From: an uncultured Anaerococcus sp.
GTDB lineage: Bacteria; Bacillota_A; Clostridia; Tissierellales; Peptoniphilaceae
Assembly: GCA_902488555.1 (NCBI GenBank)
Contig: CABTWT010000012.1
Span: forward strand, 1 to 19,124
Direction: 5' to 3'
DNA: 19,124 bases
Position 1 is the first letter of the stretch. The number at the start of each line of letters is the position of its first letter. Shown here piece after piece: positions 1 to 8,391 of the stretch. Below the pieces are notes generated by a model. That model did no database searches and had not been told where the DNA came from. It saw only the letters and a program-made list of their open reading frames with translations. The position numbers and the translations under genes are program-made.

Positions 1-26
1 AGTTCAGACGTGTGCTCTTCCGATCT
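1..26. other. Illumina TruSeq adapter remnant at left contig end
   Basis: The first 26 bases match the reverse complement of the standard TruSeq read-through adapter, ending in the familiar GCTCTTCCGATCT. This is not genomic. It fuses directly to the coding sequence of the truncated lipoprotein gene, so genomic sequence starts at about base 27. The same adapter occurs in the opposite orientation at the right end. Confidence 0.97.
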
Positions 27-608
27 TACTAATATGTGAGATGCGTCAACTTTCATAAATTGGTCTTTGTTTTCTTCATAGTATTTGTTGATTTCATCTT
101 CAGTTACTTCATGATTTTTGTCAAACCATTCTTTGTGTTTTTTATACATCAAATCTTTTTTGATGGTTTCCTTAAACATTTCTACATCCATGTTGTAATC
201 ATCTAACATCTTGTCGAATGTTTCTTTGCCACCAAGTCTATCAACTTGTTGTAAAAACGCATCTGATACTTCTTTATCATCTACTTTTAAATCATTTTTA
301 GAAGAATCATCAGCAATAAGTTTATCCTGTATCATCATTTGGATAACTGAATTTTTAAGTTGTTGTTGGCTTGCAAGAGTTGCTCCATAGAAAGAAATTT
401 CTTTTTTATAATCATCCTTGCTTAATTTTTCTCCATTTACCATAGCAACGGTTTTATCATCTAATTGTGAATTAGAATCTTTTGCTGCTTTTTCTGTTGA
501 TTCTACTTTTGTGTCTTCTTTTGTATTTGCATCTTGATTGTTATTACAAGCTGCTAAAAACATTGAACTTGTTAATAAAAGTGCTACTAATTTACTTGTT
601 TTTTTCAT
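27..608 (-). CDS. prsA: PrsA/SurA-like foldase lipoprotein, 3' part missing
   Basis: This is the N-terminal 194 codons of a secreted foldase lipoprotein; the rest is lost at the contig edge. It opens with a lipoprotein signal peptide: MKKTSK, a hydrophobic core, then LAAC with the lipidated Cys at residue 21. A low-complexity polar linker rich in N, D, E, K, S and T runs to about residue 52. A SurA_N-like region with VNGEKLSKDDY follows. The last residues, DASHILV, are the usual start of a parvulin-type peptidyl-prolyl isomerase domain, so the missing part should hold the catalytic domain. The protein would be anchored outside the membrane and help fold exported proteins. Two ATGs are adjacent (611 and 608); AAGGAG at 614-619 sits better with the second. 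The start overlaps the 3' end of mfd by 17 bases, so translational coupling is likely. The gene has no ATG-to-stop frame of its own in the window and is easily missed. Confidence 0.85.
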
Positions 609-3600
609 CATTACTCCTTATGTTCTCAATAACTTCTAAAAGATTATAGGTATCAATTAATTTTGTTTTTGAAATTGGAATCTTAAAAGATGGTCTATTT
701 GATAAGTCCATTTGCATCTCACCCTTAAAAGATGTACTTATTTCCTTTAATTCTTCCAAAGAAAAATCTTCTCTATTTTCAAAATATAAATTAACAAAAC
801 CTTTCAATTCTCTTATTTCCTTAAAGCCTATTTTTTCAGCAAGAGATTTAATAAGAGATACATACATTATATTATCCACCATTATTGGGATATCGCCATA
901 AATATCTATCAAATCTTCGACCAAAATATTATAGTCGTCGCTATCACTAATACTTGCAATCCTTGTATACATCTCAATTTTTTGAGCTTCATCACTTATA
1001 TATGAGTTTGGAATATAAGCATCAACTTTAATATCTATATATACTTCAGATTTCTTTTTGATATCTATTTCTTTGCCCGAAGCTTTTTCTACAGCTTCTT
1101 GTAAGAACTTTACATATAGATCATATCCAACTGCTTCAACATGGCCGCTTTGGCTTTCACCTAGGAGATTTCCAGCCCCTCTTAGTTCCAAGTCTTTCAT
1201 AGCAATTTTGTAACCACTACCAAAATCAGAAAAGTCTCTAATGGATTTTAGCCTCTTTTCGCTAATTTCAGATAAAACTTTTCCCCTCCTATATGTAAAA
1301 TAAGCATAGGAAGACCTATTACCTCTACCTATCCTACCCTTTAGCTGGTAGAGTTGGGAGAGACCCATCATATCGGAATCATATACTATAAGGGTATTCA
1401 CATTTGATATATCCATCCCAGTTTCTATTATGGTTGTGGAAAGCAAAATATCAATATCACCAATCACAAAATCATTCATTATGTTTTCGATTTGTTTGGG
1501 ACTTAATTTTCCATGGATTATCTCTATCCTTGCATTTGGAATTAGCTCAACTAGGTGATTGTACAATAAAGTTATATTATGGACTCTGTTATATACAAAA
1601 TATACCTGTCCATTTCTGTTTAATTCTTTTTCTATGGCAGATTTTATAATATTTTCATCGTATTCAATGACGTAGGTATTAACAGGAAGTCTTTCTTCAG
1701 GAGGTTCATCAAGCGTTGATAAGTCTCTAATACCTGCCAGAGACATTTGTAAGGTTCTTGGTATTGGTGTTGCTGATAGAGTAAGAACATCTAAGTTAGT
1801 TTTTAGTTCCTTTAATTTTTCTTTATCCTTCACACCAAATCTTTGTTCCTCATCAATTATTAATAAACCCAATTTTTTAAATGATACATCTTTTGATAAA
1901 ATTCTATGAGTACCTATTATAAAGTCAACTTTACCATTTTTTAAGCCCGTAACCGTCTGATTTTGTTCTTTCATGCTATTAAATCTAGACAATAACCTTA
2001 TATCCGTAGGGAAATCTTTGAATCTATCCCTAGCTGTTTCATAATGTTGACTAGCAAGAATTGTGGTTGGTACTAGAAAAGCTACTTGATAACCGTCTAC
2101 AATAGCTTTAAATGCAGCTCTTAAAGCAACTTCTGTTTTACCATAGCCAACATCTCCTGTCAAAAGTCTGTCCATAGGTTTGTCAGTTTCCATATCATCT
2201 TTTATCTCACGAATACTTCGTATTTGACTATAGGTTTCTTCGTAAGGAAAAGATTCCTCAAACTCATTTTGCCATGGGGTGTCTGAACCAAAGGCATGAC
2301 CACGGATTTTTGATCTTTGCGCATAGAGTTTAACCAAGTCATCCGCAATTTCATCTACAGCTTTTTTGGCTCTTTGCTTAGCCTTAGTCCAAGTAGGTGA
2401 GCCAAGTGTGGATAGTCTAGGTTTTTCTCCCTTGTTACCAATATATTTGGAAACAAGATTCATCTGATCAATTGGGACATATACCTTATCATTGCCCTTA
2501 TAATTTATGACAATAAAATCCTTTTGGATATTGTTAACTTCAATTTTTTCAAGGCCACTGTATATACCAATACCATTATTCTCGTGTACAACATAATCCC
2601 CAATGTCTAAATCAGAATAGTTTATGATATCAGATGAAGATAATTTATTTTTAATTTTTTTATGAGCTTTATTCTTACCATGACCATATAACTCTTTTTG
2701 TGTAAATACATAGAGTTTTTCACTTGGTATATAATAGCCTTCTTTGGCAAAAATATCTGATATAGTAACTTGACTAGTGTCTGTGTAAGAAGCATTGCTA
2801 TAGTCATTATAGCTAAATACATCGTAAAGCTTTTGCTTATTATCTTCATTTGAAGTAAGAGCATAAACTTTAGCCTTGCTTTCTAAATTTTGTGTAAAAT
2901 CTACAAAAACATCGATATTTTTATTGAAGTTTTCTACTTCCATAGTCTTTAAATCTACTAAAAGCCTAGGGTTAAATAGTTTGGATCTCTTTAATAAAGA
3001 TGTGAGGTTAACTATAGAGAAACTTTCTATTTTTTTATATAAATCATCACTTGTTAGCAATAAATCTTTAAAGCTATTAAATACCTCACCCTTATCCCTT
3101 TGATAGGTAATATCTTCTATAAAGCTATCTTCATTGCTTTCCTCTGCTTGAGCTATTCTTGAAATATCATCAATTACAAAAACTGTATCTTCTGCTAGGT
3201 AATCTGTAAAGACATCATAATTGTTTTTTCTGTAAGGATTTATCAAGTCCCAATTTGAGACATAGCGACTATTTGTAAGATAATCTATTATTTGGTTGTA
3301 TTTATCAATTAACTTCTGGTCATTACTATCATCTTTGCTAATTTTGCTAATTTCTTTTTTGATCTCAACTATTGCGGTATCAAAATCATTATCATCATAT
3401 ATAAGCTCATTTAAGGGAGAGATTGTAACTTCATTAATATTTTCAATAGTTCTTTGATTTTTTTCATCAAAAATTCTAATTGAATCAATCTCATCATCAA
3501 ACAATTCCAGGCGTATTGGATGGTCATAATCTACTGGCCAAAAATCTATTATAGATCCACGTCTAGAAAATTCACCCTTGTTTTCAACTAAAGATGTAAT

Positions 3601-4080
3601 TGTATAGTTTAAATCAGATAAAGTCTTTATTAGTTTAGCATCATCAATTACATCCTCACTTGTTATATTAACAAAACTCTCATTAAATTTGTGTAAAGGT
3701 GTCAATTTATTTTTTATAGCAACAAGGGTAGTAACTGTAATAAATTTTTGTTTTTTTGCCTGTTTTATCAAAATTTGCATGCGATCAGAGGTAATTTGAT
3801 CATCAATTGACTTTATATTATAAAAGTTAATATCATAAGATGGGTAATAAAAACCTATATCTTCCAAGCTATTGATATCAGATAAGTATTCTTTGGCTCT
3901 TTTTTCATTCTCAGCTACTAAAACAATATTCTTATCTAAACTTGCAAAAAGAGATAAAACCAAGTGTGCTTTTATCCCTTCTGTAAGTCCATGTATATAT
4001 ATTGGAGAGCTATTAACGATACTTTCATTTACATTTTTAATTTGCTCTAGATTAATTAATCTATTAATTAATGGGTTCAT
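592..4080 (-). CDS. mfd: Transcription-repair coupling factor
   Basis: Mfd is a cytoplasmic DNA translocase that removes RNA polymerase stalled at lesions and recruits UvrA for strand-specific excision repair. At 1162 residues it is full length. The N-terminal third is the UvrB-like module (with EFSRRGSIIDFWP). A CarD-like RNA-polymerase-interacting domain begins near residue 485 (IGDYVVHENNGIGIY). The RecG-like helicase core follows: Walker A GDVGYGKTE near 643, DEEQ box (LLIIDEEQRFGV) near 743, LSATPIPRTL, and motif VI as QLKGRIGRG. The C-terminal TRCF domain closes the protein. The ATG lies 2 bases after the pth stop, with GGAAGAG upstream as ribosome site. The 3' end overlaps the start of the prsA-like gene. 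Confidence 0.97.
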   Translation of the reverse strand: MNPLINRLINLEQIKNVNESIVNSSPIYIHGLTEGIKAHLVLSLFASLDKNIVLVAENEKRAKEYLSDINSLEDIGFYYPSYDINFYNIKSIDDQITSDRMQILIKQAKKQKFITVTTLVAIKNKLTPLHKFNESFVNITSEDVIDDAKLIKTLSDLNYTITSLVENKGEFSRRGSIIDFWPVDYDHPIRLELFDDEIDSIRIFDEKNQRTIENINEVTISPLNELIYDDNDFDTAIVEIKKEISKISKDDSNDQKLIDKYNQIIDYLTNSRYVSNWDLINPYRKNNYDVFTDYLAEDTVFVIDDISRIAQAEESNEDSFIEDITYQRDKGEVFNSFKDLLLTSDDLYKKIESFSIVNLTSLLKRSKLFNPRLLVDLKTMEVENFNKNIDVFVDFTQNLESKAKVYALTSNEDNKQKLYDVFSYNDYSNASYTDTSQVTISDIFAKEGYYIPSEKLYVFTQKELYGHGKNKAHKKIKNKLSSSDIINYSDLDIGDYVVHENNGIGIYSGLEKIEVNNIQKDFIVINYKGNDKVYVPIDQMNLVSKYIGNKGEKPRLSTLGSPTWTKAKQRAKKAVDEIADDLVKLYAQRSKIRGHAFGSDTPWQNEFEESFPYEETYSQIRSIREIKDDMETDKPMDRLLTGDVGYGKTEVALRAAFKAIVDGYQVAFLVPTTILASQHYETARDRFKDFPTDIRLLSRFNSMKEQNQTVTGLKNGKVDFIIGTHRILSKDVSFKKLGLLIIDEEQRFGVKDKEKLKELKTNLDVLTLSATPIPRTLQMSLAGIRDLSTLDEPPEERLPVNTYVIEYDENIIKSAIEKELNRNGQVYFVYNRVHNITLLYNHLVELIPNARIEIIHGKLSPKQIENIMNDFVIGDIDILLSTTIIETGMDISNVNTLIVYDSDMMGLSQLYQLKGRIGRGNRSSYAYFTYRRGKVLSEISEKRLKSIRDFSDFGSGYKIAMKDLELRGAGNLLGESQSGHVEAVGYDLYVKFLQEAVEKASGKEIDIKKKSEVYIDIKVDAYIPNSYISDEAQKIEMYTRIASISDSDDYNILVEDLIDIYGDIPIMVDNIMYVSLIKSLAEKIGFKEIRELKGFVNLYFENREDFSLEELKEISTSFKGEMQMDLSNRPSFKIPISKTKLIDTYNLLEVIENIRSNDEKNK

Positions 4081-4082
4081 TA

Positions 4083-4661
4083 TTACTCTTCCAACAAATT
4101 CATAGAGTTAAACTTATTCATTGCTTTGTCAATTCCACTATCAAGGATTGTTTCAATAGCTTGAGAGGCTAGCTTTATTTCTTCTCTTATTATCTCTACT
4201 TCTTTTTCGCTAAAACCGCTTAATACAAAGTTAGCAAGGTCCATATAATCTGGTTTTTTACCTACTGAAACTTTTATTCTAGGAAAAGTATCATATTGCA
4301 GTTGATAAATGATTGACTTCATACCATTGTGAGTTCCAGCCGAACCTTTTTGCTTAATCCTTATTTTTCCAAAATCAATATCTATATCATCTACAATAAC
4401 TATAAGCTCATCTTCATCAAATTTATAAAAATTCCTTAGTTCTCTTAAAGCTTCACCAGAATTATTCATGTAAGTTTGTGGCTTTATGAGCATGACTTTT
4501 TGGCCAGAAATTTCTCCCTGGCCATATAGTGATTTAAATTTTGATTTTTTTACTTCAATGTTGTGCTTATTGGCAAGGTAATCAATAGTTAAAAATCCAA
4601 TATTATGCCTGGTATTTTCGTATTGTCTACCTGGATTGCCAAGTCCTACTATAAAATACAT
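4083..4661 (-). CDS. pth: Peptidyl-tRNA hydrolase
   Basis: Pth cleaves peptidyl-tRNAs that drop off the ribosome, recycling tRNA. The 192 residues are the usual bacterial length. Catalytic and binding residues are visible: N9 in VGLGNPG, His19 in TRHNIGF (the catalytic base), N66 in YMNNSG, D91 in VDDIDI and N112 in GTHNGMKS. The ATG follows the prs stop directly (TAG then ATG, no gap), with GAGGAA just upstream, so it is cotranslated with prs. The prs-pth-mfd order is a common Bacillota arrangement, here without the ctc/rplY gene that lies between prs and pth in Bacillus subtilis. Confidence 0.97.
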   Translation of the reverse strand: MYFIVGLGNPGRQYENTRHNIGFLTIDYLANKHNIEVKKSKFKSLYGQGEISGQKVMLIKPQTYMNNSGEALRELRNFYKFDEDELIVIVDDIDIDFGKIRIKQKGSAGTHNGMKSIIYQLQYDTFPRIKVSVGKKPDYMDLANFVLSGFSEKEVEIIREEIKLASQAIETILDSGIDKAMNKFNSMNLLEE

Positions 4662-5648
4662 CTATTCCTCATCATCAAAAAGACCACTTATTGATTCATA
4701 GGTATTGATTCTATGAATTGCCTCAGCAAGTAATGGTCCAACTTCCAATTGTTTTATCTTATCAAGTTGTTTTTCTTTTGGAAGTTCAATTGTATTAGTT
4801 ATAATAACCTCTTTTACACTAGAATCAGAAAGTCTTTCAATTGCTTTTCCTGAAAATACTCCGTGAGTTGCAGCTATATATACGTCTTTTGCTCCATTTT
4901 CAATCAAATAGTTTGCAGCATTTGTAATGGTTCCTGCTGTATCAACCATATCATCTACTAGGATTGCATGTTTCCCTTTGAAGTCACCTATAACACTCAT
5001 TACTTCGGATACATTTGGCATTGGACGTCTTTTTTCAATAATAGCTATTGGTAGTTTTAAATAATCTGAAAATTCACGAGCTCTTCTTACTCCACCTAAG
5101 TCAGGGCTTACTACAACAAAGTCATCAGGTTTATCATATGCCATATCTGTGAAATAGCTTGAAAGAAGTCTTATAGCTGAGAAGTGGTCTACAGGAATAT
5201 CAAAATATCCTTGTATTTGTCCAGCATGCAAGTCCATAGTTATAATTCTATCAACGCCAGCTATTGTCAATAGATTAGCAACTAATTTTGCAGTTATTGG
5301 TTCACGACCTCTGGTTTTTCTGTCTTGTCTAGCATATCCATAATATGGAATTATAGCATTGATATAACCTGCTGAAGCTCTTCTACAAGCATCCACTATA
5401 ATTAGTAGTTCCATAAGATTATCATTAGTTGGATAAGAAGTAGGTTGAACTATATATACATCTTTTCCTCTAATAGATTCATTAATTTTAATTTTAATTT
5501 CACCATCACTAAACTTTTCTATTTCGGATTCTCCTAATTCTACCCCTAAAGCTTTTGCTATTGATTCAGAAAGTTTAGGATTGGCATTTCCGCTTAGTAA
5601 TTTTAGTTCTCCTCTTTGGATAAATGATTGTGAATTTTTAGATGACAT
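4662..5648 (-). CDS. prs: Ribose-phosphate pyrophosphokinase
   Basis: The enzyme makes PRPP from ribose 5-phosphate and ATP, feeding purine, pyrimidine, NAD, His and Trp synthesis. The 328-residue protein is a class I PRPP synthase, a little longer than the usual ~315. Visible signatures are FSDGEIKIKINESIRG near the N terminus, the flexible-loop segment KTRGREPITAK, the metal/ATP segment DLHAGQIQGYFDIPVDH and the PRPP-binding loop VDDMVDTAGTI. The start overlaps the glmU stop by one base (TAATG), with AAGGAG inside the last glmU codons as ribosome site. It lies in the same operon as rpiB and deoD, which also handle ribose phosphates. Confidence 0.97.
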   Translation of the reverse strand: MSSKNSQSFIQRGELKLLSGNANPKLSESIAKALGVELGESEIEKFSDGEIKIKINESIRGKDVYIVQPTSYPTNDNLMELLIIVDACRRASAGYINAIIPYYGYARQDRKTRGREPITAKLVANLLTIAGVDRIITMDLHAGQIQGYFDIPVDHFSAIRLLSSYFTDMAYDKPDDFVVVSPDLGGVRRAREFSDYLKLPIAIIEKRRPMPNVSEVMSVIGDFKGKHAILVDDMVDTAGTITNAANYLIENGAKDVYIAATHGVFSGKAIERLSDSSVKEVIITNTIELPKEKQLDKIKQLEVGPLLAEAIHRINTYESISGLFDDEE

Positions 5649-7039
5649 TATTTCTCCTTTGATTTTTCTATATCTCTTTGGCGTTTTTTATAAGTGTAAC
5701 CAGCTATATTTTTTTGTTCAGCCCTCTCTATTGATAACATACCCTCATTAACATCTTTTGTAATTGTTGAACCCGCAGCTATATAGGCATCTTTTTTAAT
5801 ATTAACCGGAGCTACTATGTTTGAATTTGAACCTATGAAGGCATCATCTTCGACTGTTGATCTATGTTTAAACTTGCCATCATAATTTACGAAAATAACT
5901 CCGCATCCTATATTGATGCCACTGCCAAGGTCACTATCTCCAATATAAGCCAAATGTCCAGCTTTTGTATTGTCTCCAACATTTGAGTTTTTAACCTCTA
6001 CAAAATTACCAATGTGGACATTCTTGCCCAGATTAGCTTTTGGTCTTAAATGAGAGTAAGGTCCTATATCAGATCCTTCTGCAACACTTGAAGATTCTAT
6101 AACTGAATTATCAATTTTAACATCATTACTGATTTTTGAATCTTCAATCCTTGTTGACCCTTCTATTATACAGTTTTCTCCAATAACTGTTTTACCCAAT
6201 AATTTTACTGGACCAGAGATTATGGTATCCTGGCCAATTTTTACTTGTGGATCTATAACAACCATATCTGGATTTTCAATTATAATTCCATTTAGCATAT
6301 GGTTGTCGTTTACTCTTTTTTGTAGTATTTTACTTGCCTCTGCCAGCTCTTTTTTATTGTTTATTCCATAAAATTCGCTAGGATCATGGGATGTAAAAGC
6401 CATAACTTTTTCACCCTGATTGTATAATATATCTATACAATCTGTTAGATATAATTCATTTTGTTCATTATTTGATTCTAAACATGTCACAGAGTTTTTA
6501 AAGCATTTACCATTAAATGCATAAATTCCTGTATTTATCTCATCAATAGAATTCTGGGATAAGTCAAGATCTTTATGCTCAACTATTCCAATGAACTCTC
6601 CCCTATCATCTCTTATGATACGTCCATATCCTATAGGATTAATAACTCTTGTGGATAATACAGAAGCGCAAGAATTTGATGCAATATGATTGTCTACAAA
6701 TTCTTTTATTGAAGCTTTGGTTATAAGTGGTATATCTCCATTTAAAACTAAAACTGTATCATCATCTTCTATTTCATCTATTGCAAGAGACGCTGCATAG
6801 CCAGTTCCATAAGGGTAAGCCTCCCCTATTTTTTGTTCAACAATTATTTCATCTGTAAAAATCTCTTCTAAGGCATTTTTATTTTTGCCAGCAATGATAA
6901 TAGTTTGAGATTCGTCTAATTTTGAAGAATCCACAACATATCTAATCATTTCTCTATTGAGTAATTTGTGTAATACTTTAGATTTATGGGACTTCATCCT
7001 AGTCCCTTCACCTGCTGCTAATATTATTGTTTTTATCAT
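5648..7039 (-). CDS. glmU: Bifunctional GlcNAc-1-P uridyltransferase / glucosamine-1-P acetyltransferase
   Basis: GlmU makes UDP-N-acetylglucosamine, precursor of peptidoglycan, in two steps. At 463 residues it is full length (family ~456). The N-terminal pyrophosphorylase domain shows LAAGEGTRMKS at 7-17 with K21, and GDIPL with metal-binding D102. The usual QLGTxHA motif reads instead as QKIGEAYPYGTGYA at about 69-82, an expanded variant. From about residue 255 the protein is a left-handed beta-helix of hexapeptide repeats with the acetyltransferase site AGHLAYIGDSDLG, and ends in a basic tail (KKRQRDIEKSKEK). The TAG of deoD forms part of its Shine-Dalgarno (TTAGGAAA), 7 bases before the ATG. 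Confidence 0.96.
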   Translation of the reverse strand: MIKTIILAAGEGTRMKSHKSKVLHKLLNREMIRYVVDSSKLDESQTIIIAGKNKNALEEIFTDEIIVEQKIGEAYPYGTGYAASLAIDEIEDDDTVLVLNGDIPLITKASIKEFVDNHIASNSCASVLSTRVINPIGYGRIIRDDRGEFIGIVEHKDLDLSQNSIDEINTGIYAFNGKCFKNSVTCLESNNEQNELYLTDCIDILYNQGEKVMAFTSHDPSEFYGINNKKELAEASKILQKRVNDNHMLNGIIIENPDMVVIDPQVKIGQDTIISGPVKLLGKTVIGENCIIEGSTRIEDSKISNDVKIDNSVIESSSVAEGSDIGPYSHLRPKANLGKNVHIGNFVEVKNSNVGDNTKAGHLAYIGDSDLGSGINIGCGVIFVNYDGKFKHRSTVEDDAFIGSNSNIVAPVNIKKDAYIAAGSTITKDVNEGMLSIERAEQKNIAGYTYKKRQRDIEKSKEK

Positions 7040-7046
7040 AAATTTC

Positions 7047-7760
7047 CTAAGCGATTTCTAATGCTAACTTCATCATATCTGTGTATGATTTTTCTCTATT
7101 TTCTGCACTATCTGCAACATTTTCTACTAATGAATCACTAATAGTAAATATACCTAGTGCTTTCTTGCCATATTTTCTTGCAGTCATATATAGGCCGTAT
7201 GATTCCATTTCAACGCATAAAACCCCATATTTCTTTAGATTTTCAAATACACCTTCAGGTAGTTCATTATAGAATTGGTCTGAACTATGAACTTGTCCAC
7301 AGTGGGTTGTGTAATTTAAATCTACTGACTTATTATAAGCTTCTAGCATTAAGTCAAAATCTGGGGTTGGTGAAAAGTTTATATTTGCGAAAAGATTATC
7401 ATTTATTGAGCTTTCTGAACAAGCACTTGTAGCTATTACAATATCATGTAGTTTTATATTTTCTTGCATAGAACCAGCTGTACCAATTCTAATAATTGTA
7501 TCAACATCATATCCACCGAATAATTCGTTGTAATAGATCATTGATGATGGGATTCCCATTCCAGAACCCATTACAGAAACTCTTTTCCCTTCATAATATC
7601 CTGTAAAGCCAAGCATTCCACGGGTATTATTAAATTGAGTGACATCTTCCAAAAAGTTTTCTGCAATATATTTTGCCCTAAGCGGATCACCTGGCATTAA
7701 CACAGTACTAGCAATTTCATCTGGACTTTTTGCCGAGATATGTGGTGTAGGTATATTCAT
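7047..7760 (-). CDS. deoD: Purine nucleoside phosphorylase, DeoD type
   Basis: The enzyme cleaves purine (deoxy)nucleosides with phosphate to the free base and (deoxy)ribose 1-phosphate. The 237 residues match the hexameric DeoD family. Features seen are TPHISA with H7, MPGDPLRAKYIAE at 22-34, the RGMLGFTG segment, RIGTAGS phosphate loop at 91-97, VEMES at 183-187 (ribose contact) and the catalytic pair D209 (ISDSL) and R222 (NREKSY). A strong ribosome site (AAGGAGA) lies 5-6 bases before the ATG. The 66-base gap from rpiB has no terminator, so it is probably cotranscribed with it. Together with RpiB and Prs it suggests ribose-phosphate salvage, although no phosphopentomutase is present here. 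Confidence 0.96.
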   Translation of the reverse strand: MNIPTPHISAKSPDEIASTVLMPGDPLRAKYIAENFLEDVTQFNNTRGMLGFTGYYEGKRVSVMGSGMGIPSSMIYYNELFGGYDVDTIIRIGTAGSMQENIKLHDIVIATSACSESSINDNLFANINFSPTPDFDLMLEAYNKSVDLNYTTHCGQVHSSDQFYNELPEGVFENLKKYGVLCVEMESYGLYMTARKYGKKALGIFTISDSLVENVADSAENREKSYTDMMKLALEIA

Positions 7761-7826
7761 TTAAGTCTCCTTTTTATATTCTCTTATATATATGATATCA
7801 TTTTTAGATTATTTTTTAAATATAAC

Positions 7827-8270
7827 TTACTTACTACTTTCTAAATCACTTATTTTATCAACTCTTTTTTGATGACGTCCACCTTCAAAATCTGTTTTGG
7901 CAAATTCTTCAACTATCATTTTTGCAGTTTCACTGCCAATAACCCTAGCACCAATGCATAGACAGTTTGCATTGTTGTGGGCCCTACTCATCCTTGCTGA
8001 ATAGCATTCAGATACTGCTGCTGCTCTTATACCGGATATTTTGTTAGCTGATATACTCATGCCTATACCTGTTCCGCAGATTAATATGGCAAAATCAGCT
8101 TCTTTTTCTAGAACTTTTTGACAGGCAAGATTTGCAAAATCTGGATAATCAACACTTTCATTATCAGTAGTGCCAACATGAATAACCTCATGTCCAAGCG
8201 ACTCTAACGTTTCTTTTACTACATCAACTAAATCTAGACCACCATGATCATTTCCAATTACATATTTCAT
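7827..8270 (-). CDS. rpiB: Ribose-5-phosphate isomerase B
   Basis: A RpiB/LacAB-family sugar-phosphate isomerase interconverting ribose 5-phosphate and ribulose 5-phosphate. It is 147 residues, the normal size. Seen are GNDHGG with D8 and H9, the catalytic Cys65 in LICGTGIGMSI (C65, T67), ECYSARMSRAHNNANCL with H98 and N99, and GGRHQKRVDKI near the C terminus. LacA/LacB subunits share this fold, but a single gene beside prs and deoD favours RpiB. It is the first gene of the leftward operon. GGAGGA precedes the ATG by about 5 bases. Confidence 0.95.
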   Translation of the reverse strand: MKYVIGNDHGGLDLVDVVKETLESLGHEVIHVGTTDNESVDYPDFANLACQKVLEKEADFAILICGTGIGMSISANKISGIRAAAVSECYSARMSRAHNNANCLCIGARVIGSETAKMIVEEFAKTDFEGGRHQKRVDKISDLESSK

Positions 8271-8288
8271 TTAATCCTCCGTCATAAT

Positions 8289-8316
8289 TTTCTAATTTTA
8301 TGTTAACACAGGTCAA
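8289..8316 (-). promoter_or_regulatory. Possible promoter of the rpiB-deoD-glmU-prs-pth-mfd operon
   Basis: On the minus strand, TTGACC (8316-8311) is followed after 16 bases by TAGAAA (8294-8289), a loose sigma-A-type match. It is the best candidate between murC and rpiB, and a promoter is expected there because rpiB is the first gene of the operon. The -10 match is weak. Confidence 0.4.
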
Positions 8317-8324
8317 AGTACTTT
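8315..8324. promoter_or_regulatory. Palindrome between divergent promoters, possible operator
   Basis: AAAGTACTTT is a perfect 10-base palindrome that touches the candidate -35 elements of both divergent promoters. A second palindrome, TGTTAACA, lies at 8301-8308, centred 15 bases away. The spacing could suit a dimeric repressor, but in AT-rich DNA short palindromes are common and no regulator is encoded nearby. Confidence 0.25.
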
Positions 8325-8350
8325 ACAAGTAAATTAAAAAAGCATATGAT
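8322..8350 (+). promoter_or_regulatory. Probable sigma-A promoter of murC
   Basis: TTTACA (8322-8327) and TATGAT (8345-8350) are separated by exactly 17 bases, a good vegetative promoter. It lies about 40 bases before the murC start codon. The -10 region contains a tandem ATATGAT repeat (8344-8357), so a second overlapping -10 is possible. AGGAGA at 8382-8387 supplies the ribosome site. Confidence 0.65.
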
Positions 8351-8391
8351 ATATGATATAAACCCAAAAGTTAAACTAATTAGGAGATAAA

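Noticed and set aside
1404..1649. Short plus-strand open frames opposite mfd and other minus-strand genes
   Set aside because: All lie inside confidently assigned genes on the other strand, without ribosome sites or recognisable motifs.
7761..7826. ATGATATCAT palindrome (7792-7801) in the rpiB-deoD gap as an operator or internal promoter
   Set aside because: The gap is almost pure A/T, where such palindromes arise easily, and I found no convincing -35 element.
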